Source: CAYUVF01 sp964448045
GTDB taxonomy: Bacteria > Bacteroidota > Rhodothermia > Rhodothermales > Salinibacteraceae
DNA: 64,000 nt
Assembly: GCA_964448045.1 (NCBI GenBank)
Contig: CAYUVF010000002.1
Location: 62,001-126,000, forward strand
Reading direction: 5' to 3'
Positions 1-8,291 of the stretch are shown in pieces. Numbering within the stretch: the stretch's first letter is position 1; every line of letters starts with the position of its first letter. The position numbers and the translations under genes were made by a program. The notes under the pieces are model-generated. The model did no database searches. It saw only the letters and a list, made by a program, of their open reading frames with translations, and was not told where the DNA came from.

Positions 1-997
1 CATGGTGACCGTTGACTGAAACAGAGGGGACAGTGGAGGATTCAGCCTCCTCCGACAGTTGGAGAACAGCAAACTTCCGGCTGTTGCCATAGATCTCGAC
101 TGAAAGGGGCTCCATTGACCTCCACTGGCGAACGACTTCTTGTTCGTTCGATCGTCCAATATCATCCATGAGGATCGTTGCTCCAGAAGCAAGTCTGGCA
201 CGCATAACTGGCATCATTCCATAGCGTCCTCCTCGAGTTGTACCCGGAGGACCGTCGCAGATTACAAGTCCAAAGTCCTCCGGCATCTCATCCAAGGGGG
301 CATCATACCAGTCAAATTGGTCGTAGCTGATGAGTGGTGTCGAGCAGAGGTGTATGTGGTCGAGCTCGAGGTCGTTTAGCAGAGTACGGACCCGATCGTG
401 CCATTGGGGGTGATGTTCCAGTGCCCAGACTGATTGATCTGTATTACGAGTGACAAGTCCCAATACGAGCGTTGTCAGTCCGCTACCACATTCCAGAATG
501 GAATGCGTGGATGTCGCAGCCAGTGAAGACATTTTTCGGACATAGTCAGGAGGAGCAGCCCATGTTTGATTGCCCCATAACTGCTGGAGAAGGTGCAGAA
601 TGTGTTGGTCAATTTCACCATCTGAGTTGAAAAGTTGATCATTAGTGACGCTGCGCAGAAAGCGTATCGTCTTTTCAGCATTTCTCGGAATAGCACCACC
701 AAACTGCTCAAACCGCTCCGCCGCCGCTTTCCGTCCCTCATGTTCCAGCGTCAGGTCCATCAGATTGAAGAACGCGCCTTCGTAGCCGGGGTCGTTTTCG
801 AGGGCGTGTTCGAGGCAGGCGATGGCCTCGTCGGGGCGGTCGAGGTGGTAGTAGGTGATGGCGGCGTCGTTGCAGACGTCGGGGTCGTTGGGATAGTCGT
901 CGAGGAGCTGCTCGTAAATGTTGAGCGCGTCGTCGAAGCGGTCGTGGGCGACGTGCTCGGCGGCGGTGTCGAGATGGGATTGGAGGGCGGCGGCCAT
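1..997 (-). CDS. TPR-repeat protein fused to class I methyltransferase-like domain (partial, 3' end outside window)
   Basis: Open from an ATG at 997 down to the left edge without a stop (about 332 codons). The first ~85 residues read as short TPR-like helices (ALNIYEQLLDDYP, EAIACLEHALENDP). The rest carries a Rossmann methyltransferase pattern: ILECGSGLTTL as the SAM-binding glycine loop, WALEHHPQW as the acidic strand-2 end, and VICDGPPG as the post-strand-4 motif seen in O-methyltransferase-like proteins. Substrate is unknown. The TPR part is strongly GC-rich while the methyltransferase part is visibly less so, suggesting a join of two differently sourced segments. The domain call is from motifs only. 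Confidence 0.75.
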   Translation of the reverse strand, partial: MAAALQSHLDTAAEHVAHDRFDDALNIYEQLLDDYPNDPDVCNDAAITYYHLDRPDEAIACLEHALENDPGYEGAFFNLMDLTLEHEGRKAAAERFEQFGGAIPRNAEKTIRFLRSVTNDQLFNSDGEIDQHILHLLQQLWGNQTWAAPPDYVRKMSSLAATSTHSILECGSGLTTLVLGLVTRNTDQSVWALEHHPQWHDRVRTLLNDLELDHIHLCSTPLISYDQFDWYDAPLDEMPEDFGLVICDGPPGTTRGGRYGMMPVMRARLASGATILMDDIGRSNEQEVVRQWRSMEPLSVEIYGNSRKFAVLQLSEEAESSTVPSVSVNGHH

Positions 998-1378
998 GGG
1001 GCGAGTACAGACAAGTCAGCGGAGTGCGTTGGGGCGATCATCCAGATCAAAAGCCTTGCCGAACTGGGCGCGGAGCATGGGAGTGCTTCCGCAGCATGCG
1101 AGAGCCTGATCCAGGCCCGCGATGCTTGAGTTGAAGGCATCCCGCGATGTGAGAAGCGGGCCGACTGCGCAACGGCCCGGATGGGCGCGGCATATGTTGC
1201 CGGACGATCGGTTGGTCAGTGCTGCTGGTCCTGTCAGAGATGCCCCGGCGGGAGGGGGCAAGGTTTTACCACATCGGCGACCGGGAATGTCCTACAATTC
1301 CATCGGCCGCGCATTGGTACGTTCACGCTAAATCCCGGTTGGGATTGCAGATCTGTGAACGAACCGAGAGAGGCAACT
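998..1378. other. intergenic region, no gene recognised
   Basis: 381 bp between the divergent TPR-methyltransferase and SDR genes. Open frames here (for example 1016-1261 minus) show no recognisable domain. The region should hold both promoters; no confident -35/-10 pair was found. The last bases before the SDR gene contain a purine stretch (GAGAGG) usable as a ribosome binding site. Confidence 0.5.
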
Positions 1379-2134
1379 ATGGGACGCGTAGATGACACGG
1401 TAGCACTTGTAACAGGCGGTGGGCAGGGCATCGGGCGGGCGACAGCGGAGTTGCTCGCCAAAGAAGGCGCTCAGGTCGCCGTGACGGATATCGACGAAGA
1501 GGCGGGCCGCGAAACAGTGGCCCGCATCGACGCCGAGGGGCACTCGGCCGCGTTTTTCAATCACGACGTCGCCGAGGAAGCCCAGTGGAAGCGCGTCGTG
1601 GAACGGGTGACCAATACCTTCGGGCCGCCCACCGTGCTGGTCAACAACGCAGGCATCTACCGCATCAAGGCGATGGAGGAGATGACGGTGGAAGCGTGGC
1701 GCCAGCTGATGGACATTAACGTGACGGGTGTCTTTCTCGGGATGAAGCACTGTGCCCCGGTCATGCGCGAGCACGGCGGCGGATCAATCATCAACCTGTC
1801 ATCGGTGGCGGGGCTCATCGGCTTGGCGAATCACACCTGCTACGGAGCCAGCAAAGGGGCCGTGCGCATCATGACGAAAGACGCCGCGCTCGAATTGGTG
1901 GGCGATGGCATCCGCGTCAACTCCATCCATCCAGCGTACATCGACACGCAGATGGCCGATTACGGCGCCGAGGTCCAGCACGCCACGAAAGAGGAACTCG
2001 ATGCCATGCACCCCATCGGCCACATGGGCGAGCCCATCGATGTGGCCTATGCCGTGGTCTATCTCGCTTCGGAGGAGTCGAAGTTCATGACCGGCTCGGA
2101 GCTGGTGCTCGACGGCGGCTTCACAGCCCAGTGA
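1379..2134 (+). CDS. SDR-family NAD(P)-dependent oxidoreductase
   Basis: 251 residues, typical length for a classical short-chain dehydrogenase/reductase. Visible motifs: cofactor-binding TGGGQGIG at residues 12-19, structural NNAG near residue 90, and the catalytic Tyr155/Lys159 pair in YGASK with the preceding catalytic Ser in NLSS. The acidic residue after strand 2 (VTDID) suggests NAD preference. The ATG at 1379 is chosen over an upstream in-frame extension because the Rossmann fold starts immediately and GAGAGG lies just upstream. Substrate cannot be deduced; the family includes alcohol and 3-oxoacyl dehydrogenases. It stands alone, 175 bp before ppsA. Confidence 0.9.
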   Translation: MGRVDDTVALVTGGGQGIGRATAELLAKEGAQVAVTDIDEEAGRETVARIDAEGHSAAFFNHDVAEEAQWKRVVERVTNTFGPPTVLVNNAGIYRIKAMEEMTVEAWRQLMDINVTGVFLGMKHCAPVMREHGGGSIINLSSVAGLIGLANHTCYGASKGAVRIMTKDAALELVGDGIRVNSIHPAYIDTQMADYGAEVQHATKEELDAMHPIGHMGEPIDVAYAVVYLASEESKFMTGSELVLDGGFTAQ

Positions 2135-2309
2135 GTGGGACGCATGGGCATGTCAGTGAGCGCGCGTTCGAGGAATGAGTGGAGGAGAAGAGGCCCTGGC
2201 ATATAGACCTTGGTACAAAGAACGGGGGCACTCCAGCGCGTTTTCCTGCTCCTGCTCTCCCGTACGTCCTGCACCCCGTAATTTGCCACCTTCCAACCTG
2301 AAACCGATC

Positions 2310-4739
2310 ATGAAAGACGCCGCTGTTGCATCAAAGCAGGACTACATTCATCCTTTCGATACGCTCACGAATGAGGACGTCGGCCTCGTGGGGGGCAAGA
2401 ATGCCTCGCTGGGCGAGATGATTGGTGGGCTGAAGGAGCAGGGCATCCGCGTGCCGGATGGTTTCGCCACCACGGCCGACGCGTACTGGGCTTATCTGGA
2501 AGCGAACGAGCTGGTCGACCGGATGCGCGATCAGCTGGCGGCGCTCGATGCGGGCAAGCAGCCGCTCGATGAAACGGGCACTGCCATTCGCGAGCTGATT
2601 CGCGGCGGTACGTTTCCCGACGCGATAGCCGAGCCCATCCGTGCGGCGTATCGCGATCTGAGCGAACAGTACGACCGCGATGCCCTCGCCGTGGCCGTGC
2701 GCAGCAGCGCCACCGCCGAAGACCTGCCCGAGGCCAGTTTTGCCGGCCAGCAGGAAACGTTCCTCAACATCCGCGGCGCCGAGGCGCTGCTCGACGCCTG
2801 CCGCAACTGCTACGCGTCGCTCTTCACCGACCGCGCCATCAGCTACCGCGAAGAACACGGCTTTGACCACATGGACGTAGCGCTGTCCGTCGGCGTCCAG
2901 GCGATGGTTCGCGCCGACAAGGCAGGCGTGATGTTTACGATCGATACCGAGACGGGCTTCCCCGATGCGCTCATCATCAACGCCGCATGGGGCCTCGGTG
3001 AACCTGTCGTCAAGGGTGCCATCACGCCCGACCAGTACACCGTCTTCAAGCCGTTTCTGGCGAATGGGCAGCTGACGCCCATCATCGGGAAGACGCGCGG
3101 GTCGAAGGCGAAGAAGCTGGTGTATGCTGAAGACGGTGCGGCGCCGACGAAAGACGTCGAGACATCGGAGGCGGAGCGGCAGGCCTTCGTGCTCGCAGAC
3201 GACGAGGTGCTGAAGCTGGCCCGCTGGGGCGCCCTGATCGAGGCCCACTACGACCGCCCGATGGACATCGAGTGGGCACGTGACGGCGAAACGGAGGCGC
3301 TGTTCATCCTGCAGGCCCGGCCGGAAACCGTGCAGTCGCAGTCTGAGGCGCAGACGCTCAAACATTACCGCCTCAACGAATCGGGCCGCCGCCTCGTGAC
3401 GGGCCTCAGCATCGGGCAAGCCGTGGCTTCGGGTGACGTCTGCGTCCTCCACAGCGCCGACCAGATCGACCAGTTCGAGCCCGGTGCCATCCTCGTCACC
3501 GAGATGACCGATCCCGACTGGGGGCCGATCCTCAAGCAGGCCGCGGGCATCGTCACGGATCATGGCGGCCGCACCTCGCACGCTGCCATCGTCAGCCGCG
3601 AGATGGGCATCCCTGCCGTGATCGGCACGGGCGACGCGACCGAGGTGCTGGCCGATGGACAGACCGTAACGCTCTCCTGCGCCGAGGGCGACGAGGGCTA
3701 TGTGTACGAGGGCGCGCTCGCCTTCGAGGCCGAAACGGTCGACTTGACGGACCTGCCCGAGACCAGGACGCGCATCATGATGAACATCGCCAGTCCGCAA
3801 GCGGCGATGCAGTGGTGGCGGCTGCCGGTGCAGGGCGTGGGGCTGGCCCGGATGGAGTACATGATCAACAACATCATCAAGATTCATCCGATGGCGCTCG
3901 TGCACTTCGACGCGCTGGACGATGCCGTGGCAAAGGAGCGCATCGCCGAGCTCACGCGCGGCTACGACGACAAACCCGCGTACTTTGTCGACCACCTCGC
4001 GCGGGGGATCGCCACCATCGCGGCAGTTCAGTATCCCGAGCCCGTCATCGTGCGGATGAGCGATTTCAAGACGAATGAGTACGCCGATCTGATCGGCGGA
4101 CACGCCTTCGAGCCGGCAGAGGAAAATCCGATGCTCGGATGGCGCGGCGCCTCGCGCTACTACAGCGAGCATTACCGGGCCGGCTTTGCGCTCGAATGCG
4201 CGGCCATCAAGCGCGTCCGCGAAGAGATGGGCTTCACGAATGTGGTCGTGATGATTCCCTTCTGCCGCACGCCCGAGGAGGCCGATAAGGTGCTCAAAGT
4301 GATGGCCGAAAACGGGCTCACCCGCGGCGCCAGTGGGCTGGAGATCTACGTGATGGCGGAGATTCCCTCGAATATCGTTCAGGCGAAAGACTTCGCGCAG
4401 CGGTTCGACGGATTCTCCATCGGGTCGAACGACCTGACGCAGCTCGTGCTGGGCGTCGACCGCGATTCCGAGCAACTGGCCCATCTGTTCGACGAGCGGA
4501 GCGCAGCAGTGAAGCAGATGATCGTCGACCTCATCCACCGGGCGCACGTTGCGAATCGGCCGGTGGGCATCTGCGGGCAGGCGCCGAGCGATTATCCGGA
4601 GTTTGCCGAGTTCCTGGTCGGGGCCTGCATCGACTCGATTTCCGTGATTCCGGACAGCGTCGTCGATGTGATCCACCACGTGGCCCGCGCCGAGCGCGAG
4701 CTGCAAAACAGCACGTTCGAAGGCAGAAATTCGCTGTGA
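2310..4739 (+). CDS. ppsA: phosphoenolpyruvate synthase (pyruvate, water dikinase)
   Basis: 809 residues, the usual size. It converts pyruvate + ATP + water to PEP + AMP + phosphate, a gluconeogenic cytosolic step. Domain order: N-terminal ATP-grasp/pyruvate-binding domain (GGKNASLGEM near residue 30), central swivelling domain with phospho-acceptor His424 in GGRTSHAA, and C-terminal PEP-binding TIM barrel with GSNDLTQ and Cys755 in GICGQ. The ATG at 2310 is preferred over 2175 because the upstream extension has no family similarity. The stop lies 2 bp before the atpD ATG, so co-transcription with the N-ATPase is likely. The apgM product, in the same window, works on the same pathway segment. 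Confidence 0.95.
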   Translation: MKDAAVASKQDYIHPFDTLTNEDVGLVGGKNASLGEMIGGLKEQGIRVPDGFATTADAYWAYLEANELVDRMRDQLAALDAGKQPLDETGTAIRELIRGGTFPDAIAEPIRAAYRDLSEQYDRDALAVAVRSSATAEDLPEASFAGQQETFLNIRGAEALLDACRNCYASLFTDRAISYREEHGFDHMDVALSVGVQAMVRADKAGVMFTIDTETGFPDALIINAAWGLGEPVVKGAITPDQYTVFKPFLANGQLTPIIGKTRGSKAKKLVYAEDGAAPTKDVETSEAERQAFVLADDEVLKLARWGALIEAHYDRPMDIEWARDGETEALFILQARPETVQSQSEAQTLKHYRLNESGRRLVTGLSIGQAVASGDVCVLHSADQIDQFEPGAILVTEMTDPDWGPILKQAAGIVTDHGGRTSHAAIVSREMGIPAVIGTGDATEVLADGQTVTLSCAEGDEGYVYEGALAFEAETVDLTDLPETRTRIMMNIASPQAAMQWWRLPVQGVGLARMEYMINNIIKIHPMALVHFDALDDAVAKERIAELTRGYDDKPAYFVDHLARGIATIAAVQYPEPVIVRMSDFKTNEYADLIGGHAFEPAEENPMLGWRGASRYYSEHYRAGFALECAAIKRVREEMGFTNVVVMIPFCRTPEEADKVLKVMAENGLTRGASGLEIYVMAEIPSNIVQAKDFAQRFDGFSIGSNDLTQLVLGVDRDSEQLAHLFDERSAAVKQMIVDLIHRAHVANRPVGICGQAPSDYPEFAEFLVGACIDSISVIPDSVVDVIHHVARAERELQNSTFEGRNSL

Positions 4740-4741
4740 TC

Positions 4742-6166
4742 ATGACGCGTTCCAATCAGGCCGACAAAAAGACTTGGCAGGGGCGCGTTCGCTCGGTGCG
4801 CGGAAGCGTTATCGACGCGCGGTTTGCCGGGCGGCTACCCGAGGTGCATCACCGGCTCGTGGCGGGGCCGGACGAGCGGATCGTCGTGGAGGTCGCGAGC
4901 CACCTCGACGAACGGACCGTGCGCGGCATGGCGCTCACCTCCACGCAGGGACTCGCGCGTGGCGACGTCATCCGTAACACCGGCGCGCCCGTGCAGGTAC
5001 CCGTCGGGCGGGAGACGCTGGGCCGCGTGTTCAACGTGCTCGGCGAGCCGATCGACGGGAAAGAGCCGCTGGAAAACGTCGAGCGCCGCTCGATCCACCG
5101 CCCGCCCGTCTCGATCGCGCAGCAGTCGACGCGGCGCGACGTGCTGCGGACGGGCATCAAGGCCATCGATCTGCTCGCGCCGCTGGAGCAGGGCGGCAAG
5201 GCGGGGCTCTTTGGCGGAGCCGGCGTGGGAAAGACCGTCCTGCTGATGGAGATGATTCACAACATGGTGACCGAGTACGAGGGTGTGAGTCTGTTCTGCG
5301 GCATCGGCGAGCGGAGCCGCGAGGCCGAGGAGCTCTACCGCGAGATGGAGGAGGCCGGCGTGCTGGAAAATGCCGTGCTCGTCTTCGGTCAGATGAACGA
5401 GGCGCCGGGCGCGCGCTTTCGCGTCGGGCACGCCGCACTCACGATGGCCGAGTACTTCCGCGACGATGCGAAGCAGGACGTGCTGCTTTTGATCGACAAC
5501 ATCTTCCGCTTCGTGCAAGCGGGCACCGAGGTGTCGGGGCTGATGGGCCGTTTTCCCTCGCGCCTCGGCTACCAGCCCACGCTGGGCAGCGAGCTGTCGG
5601 GTCTGGAAGAGCGCATCGCGAACACGAAGACGGGCTCGATCACCTCGGTACAGGCCGTCTACGTGCCGGCCGACGACTTCACCGATCCGGCCGTGACGCA
5701 CACGTTCACGCACCTCTCGGCCACGATCGTGCTCTCGCGCGACCGGGCGAGTCAGGGCCTCTATCCGGCTATCGACCCGCTGGAGTCGATCTCGGCCATG
5801 CTCGCGCCGCGCGTGGTGGGCGAGCGGCACTACCGGGTGGCGCGGCAGGTGCGCGAGACGATTGCCGCGTACGAGGACCTCAAGGACATCATTGCCATGC
5901 TGGGCATCGAAGAGCTCTCCCGCGAGGATCAGCGGATCGTCAACCGGGCGCGGCGGCTGGAGCGGTTTCTCACGCAGCCGTTCGCCGTGACCGAGCAGTT
6001 CACGGGCCGGAAAGCGCGCGCCGTACCGATGGGGGCCACCATCGAGGGCTGCGAGCGCATCCTGAACGACGAATTCAGTGACTACTCGGAGCGTGAGCTC
6101 TATATGATCGGCCGCATCGAGGAGGCCGAGGCGCACCGCCAGAAATCTAATGCCGAGATGGCCTGA
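4742..6166 (+). CDS. atpD: N-type ATPase subunit beta
   Basis: 474 residues; catalytic subunit of the peripheral headpiece. Walker A GGAGVGKT begins at residue 158, the beta-type LLLIDNIFRF Walker B region follows, and the DELSEED-like segment reads EELSRED. First gene of an atpDCQRBEFAG operon, the order that defines N-ATPases rather than the standard F-ATPase order. A GTG at 4736 overlapping the ppsA stop is an alternative start; the ATG two codons later is chosen. The atpC gene starts 2 bp after the stop. Confidence 0.95.
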   Translation: MTRSNQADKKTWQGRVRSVRGSVIDARFAGRLPEVHHRLVAGPDERIVVEVASHLDERTVRGMALTSTQGLARGDVIRNTGAPVQVPVGRETLGRVFNVLGEPIDGKEPLENVERRSIHRPPVSIAQQSTRRDVLRTGIKAIDLLAPLEQGGKAGLFGGAGVGKTVLLMEMIHNMVTEYEGVSLFCGIGERSREAEELYREMEEAGVLENAVLVFGQMNEAPGARFRVGHAALTMAEYFRDDAKQDVLLLIDNIFRFVQAGTEVSGLMGRFPSRLGYQPTLGSELSGLEERIANTKTGSITSVQAVYVPADDFTDPAVTHTFTHLSATIVLSRDRASQGLYPAIDPLESISAMLAPRVVGERHYRVARQVRETIAAYEDLKDIIAMLGIEELSREDQRIVNRARRLERFLTQPFAVTEQFTGRKARAVPMGATIEGCERILNDEFSDYSERELYMIGRIEEAEAHRQKSNAEMA

Positions 6167-6168
6167 TT

Positions 6169-6552
6169 ATGTCCATGACATTGAAGATATTACTTCCCGA
6201 GCGGGTTGTGCTCAACGAGGAGGTCAGCAAGGTCGTCGCCGAGGCGCCCGACGGAGCCTTTGGCCTGCTGCCACGCCACATCGATTTCGTGGCGCCGCTC
6301 GTGCCAGGGATTTTGGCGTACACGACGGATGAGGAGGAAGCCTTCGTCGCCGTCGACGAAGGCGTGCTCGTCAAGTGCGGACGGGAGGTGCTCGTCTCCG
6401 TGCGCGACGCCGTGGCGACGTCGGATCTCGGGACGCTCGAAGAAACCGTCCGCGAGCGATTCCGGACCCGGCGCGCTCAGGAAGAGGAGATGCACGCGGC
6501 GCTGGCCAAGCTGGAGGCTGAAGTGGTACGCCGGTTTATCGAATTGACATAG
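6169..6552 (+). CDS. atpC: N-type ATPase subunit epsilon
   Basis: 127 residues; central-stalk subunit. The N-terminal beta-sandwich is recognisable (LKILLPERVVLNEEV, GAFGLLPRH), followed by a charged helical segment (residues ~90-125) that is the C-terminal helical domain. Located directly after atpD, as in all atpDC pairs. In F-ATPases this domain can inhibit ATP hydrolysis; whether it does here is unknown. Confidence 0.92.
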   Translation: MSMTLKILLPERVVLNEEVSKVVAEAPDGAFGLLPRHIDFVAPLVPGILAYTTDEEEAFVAVDEGVLVKCGREVLVSVRDAVATSDLGTLEETVRERFRTRRAQEEEMHAALAKLEAEVVRRFIELT

Positions 6553-6562
6553 CCGAGACGCC

Positions 6563-6862
6563 ATGAGCGACGAGAAATCGACATCGCGGGACGAGTTTGC
6601 GCGCCGGATCGAGGCCAAGCAGCAGCGGAAGGAACGCGCCCGTCGCGAGGAGCGCCGGAGCATCTGGTTCGGCATGGGCATGTTTGGCCTCGTCGGATGG
6701 TCCGTCGCCATCCCGACGGTGCTCTTCCTGGCGCTGGGCGTCTGGATCGACGCGCGAAGCGGCAGCCCCTATTCGTGGACGCTGATGCTGCTGGTCGTGG
6801 GCGTCGCCGTGGGCTGCCTGAACGCGTGGTACTGGGTGAAACGCGAGAGCGAACGGACGTGA
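6563..6862 (+). CDS. atpQ: N-type ATPase accessory membrane protein AtpQ (AtpI-like)
   Basis: 99 residues: a very basic N-terminus (residues 1-30) followed by two predicted membrane helices (about 34-59 and 68-88) separated by a short Asp/Arg-containing turn. This is the AtpI/Zn-Mg-like architecture. Position between atpC and atpR identifies it as AtpQ of the N-ATPase operon. By analogy with AtpI it may help c-ring assembly or ion supply; that role is inferred from the family. Confidence 0.85.
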   Translation: MSDEKSTSRDEFARRIEAKQQRKERARREERRSIWFGMGMFGLVGWSVAIPTVLFLALGVWIDARSGSPYSWTLMLLVVGVAVGCLNAWYWVKRESERT

Positions 6863-6965
6863 TTTCCGTGTGAGGGTAAGCCGCGAGAGAAAGGAACGCC
6901 CACACACCCGCACGCCCAAACGCCCACGCTATTTTGAGAATCCTTACAACCATTTGCTCGAATCG

Positions 6966-7256
6966 ATGATCGGATTACTACTGGCGTTTGCCGCTGGGGC
7001 CGGATTGAGCGTCTTCTACTTCGGTGGGCTGTGGCTCACCGTGCAGCGCGTGGCGGAGGCCCGGCGGCCCAAGCTGTTGCTGCTGGGCAGCTTCTTCGGG
7101 CGCGCCGCCGTCATACTGGTCGGCTTCTACCTCGTCATCGTCGCGATGGGCGACCGGTGGGAACTGCTGGTCGCCAGTCTGTTGGGCTTCATTCTCGCGC
7201 GCAGCGTACTGGTCCGCCGATGGGGGCCGCCCACGGCGGGCGCACAGCCGGCATAA
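6966..7256 (+). CDS. atpR: N-type ATPase accessory membrane protein AtpR
   Basis: 96 residues with three predicted membrane helices. The second contains an arginine within the membrane (FFGRAAVILVGFY), a feature described for AtpR and proposed to pair with c-subunit glutamates. The ATG at 6966 is chosen because the 32-codon extension back to GTG 6870 is basic, proline-rich and unlike the family. AtpR is specific to N-ATPase operons, so it is diagnostic of operon type. Confidence 0.85.
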   Translation: MIGLLLAFAAGAGLSVFYFGGLWLTVQRVAEARRPKLLLLGSFFGRAAVILVGFYLVIVAMGDRWELLVASLLGFILARSVLVRRWGPPTAGAQPA

Positions 7257-7271
7257 CGACTCGAAAGCACC

Positions 7272-7970
7272 ATGGAAATTACACCGGACGAGATTATCTA
7301 CTGGGAGTGGGGCGTGGTGACGCTCAACGCGACCCTTGTCTTTTCGTGGGTCGTGATGGGCATCCTGGCCATCGGCTCGTGGCTCGTCACCCGCAATCTG
7401 GAGACGGGCCCGCGGATGTCGCGCTGGCAGAACGCGCTCGAAATCATCGTCGACTACATCCGCAAGCAGATCGAAGAGGCCAGCGGCGGATCGCCCGATC
7501 GGTACATGCCGTTCGTCGGCACGCTGTTTCTGTTCATCGTACTCGCGAATGTGCTGGACGTGATTCCGGGCTTCAAAGCGCCCACGGCCTCGCTCACCAC
7601 GACCGCCGCGCTGGCCACCTGCGTATTCGTGGCCGTGCCCGTCTTCGGGATCGCGAGCCAGGGCGTGGGCGGCTACTTCAAGCAGTACGTCAGGCCGACG
7701 CCGCTGATGCTTCCGTTTCACGTGATCGGCGAGCTCTCACGCACGCTGGCGCTGGCCGTGCGGCTCTTCGGCAACATCACAAGCGGCAGCCTGATCGTGG
7801 CCATCGTGCTGAGCATCGCGCCGCTCTTCTTCCCGGTCGTCATGCAGGCGCTGGGCCTCCTCATCGGCATTATTCAGGCGTACGTATTTGCTATCCTGGC
7901 GCTCGTCTACATCGCCTCGGCGGAGCGGGCCCATCATCAGCAAACGGCCGGCGTCGAATCATCCTCGTAA
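7272..7970 (+). CDS. atpB: N-type ATPase subunit a
   Basis: 232 residues, about five or six membrane helices. The stator arginine needed for ion transfer is Arg164 in LALAVRLFGNI; the following IQAYVFAILALVYIA is the conserved last-helix motif. With the c ring it forms the two half-channels for ion passage. It sits 15 bp after atpR and 24 bp before atpE. Confidence 0.95.
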   Translation: MEITPDEIIYWEWGVVTLNATLVFSWVVMGILAIGSWLVTRNLETGPRMSRWQNALEIIVDYIRKQIEEASGGSPDRYMPFVGTLFLFIVLANVLDVIPGFKAPTASLTTTAALATCVFVAVPVFGIASQGVGGYFKQYVRPTPLMLPFHVIGELSRTLALAVRLFGNITSGSLIVAIVLSIAPLFFPVVMQALGLLIGIIQAYVFAILALVYIASAERAHHQQTAGVESSS

Positions 7971-7994
7971 CCCCATTTATCTGCTTCTATCGAC

Positions 7995-8261
7995 ATGGAT
8001 AACGTAGGACTTATTGCCATGGCCTCGATCATCATCTCGGGGCTGACGATCGCCATCGGCTCGGTCGGGCCGGCGCTGGGCGAGGGGCGCGCGCTGGCGC
8101 AGGCGCTCAACGCCATGGCGCAGCAACCCGACGAGTCGAACAACATCACACGCACGCTCTTCGTCGGGCTCGCCATGGTCGAGTCGACGGCCATCTACTG
8201 CTTCGTGGTGTCGCTCATTCTCATCTTCGCCAATCCGTTCTGGAACTACTTCGTGCAGTAG
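7995..8261 (+). CDS. atpE: N-type ATPase subunit c (two-glutamate rotor subunit)
   Basis: 88 residues, one helical hairpin. Helix 1 carries Glu30 in PALGEGRA and helix 2 carries Glu63 in VESTAIY. Aligned to the Na+-binding c subunit of Ilyobacter tartaricus (Gln32, Val63, Glu65, Ser66, Thr67, Tyr70), this protein has Glu30, Met61, Glu63, Ser64, Thr65, Tyr68. Most Na+-ligand positions are therefore kept, but Gln becomes Glu. The polar loop is AQQPD instead of the usual RQP. Having two carboxylates per hairpin is typical of N-ATPases. Ion choice (Na+ or H+) cannot be settled from sequence. Confidence 0.95.
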   Translation: MDNVGLIAMASIIISGLTIAIGSVGPALGEGRALAQALNAMAQQPDESNNITRTLFVGLAMVESTAIYCFVVSLILIFANPFWNYFVQ

Positions 8262-8291
8262 CGCGAGGCGGCTCCCGATGCCCCTACCACC

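Noticed and set aside
1016..1261. 81-residue minus frame upstream of the TPR gene
   Set aside because: No domain, overlaps other equally open frames; insufficient evidence for a gene.
4281..4288. GCCGATAA sigma-28 -10 match inside ppsA
   Set aside because: Within coding sequence, with no TTTAA at the right distance.
2331..4706. Long (791-codon) open frame antisense to ppsA
   Set aside because: A shadow frame of a GC-rich gene, with low-complexity His/Arg/Asp composition and no family features.
4835..6136. 433-codon frame antisense to atpD
   Set aside because: GC-driven shadow of a well-conserved gene.
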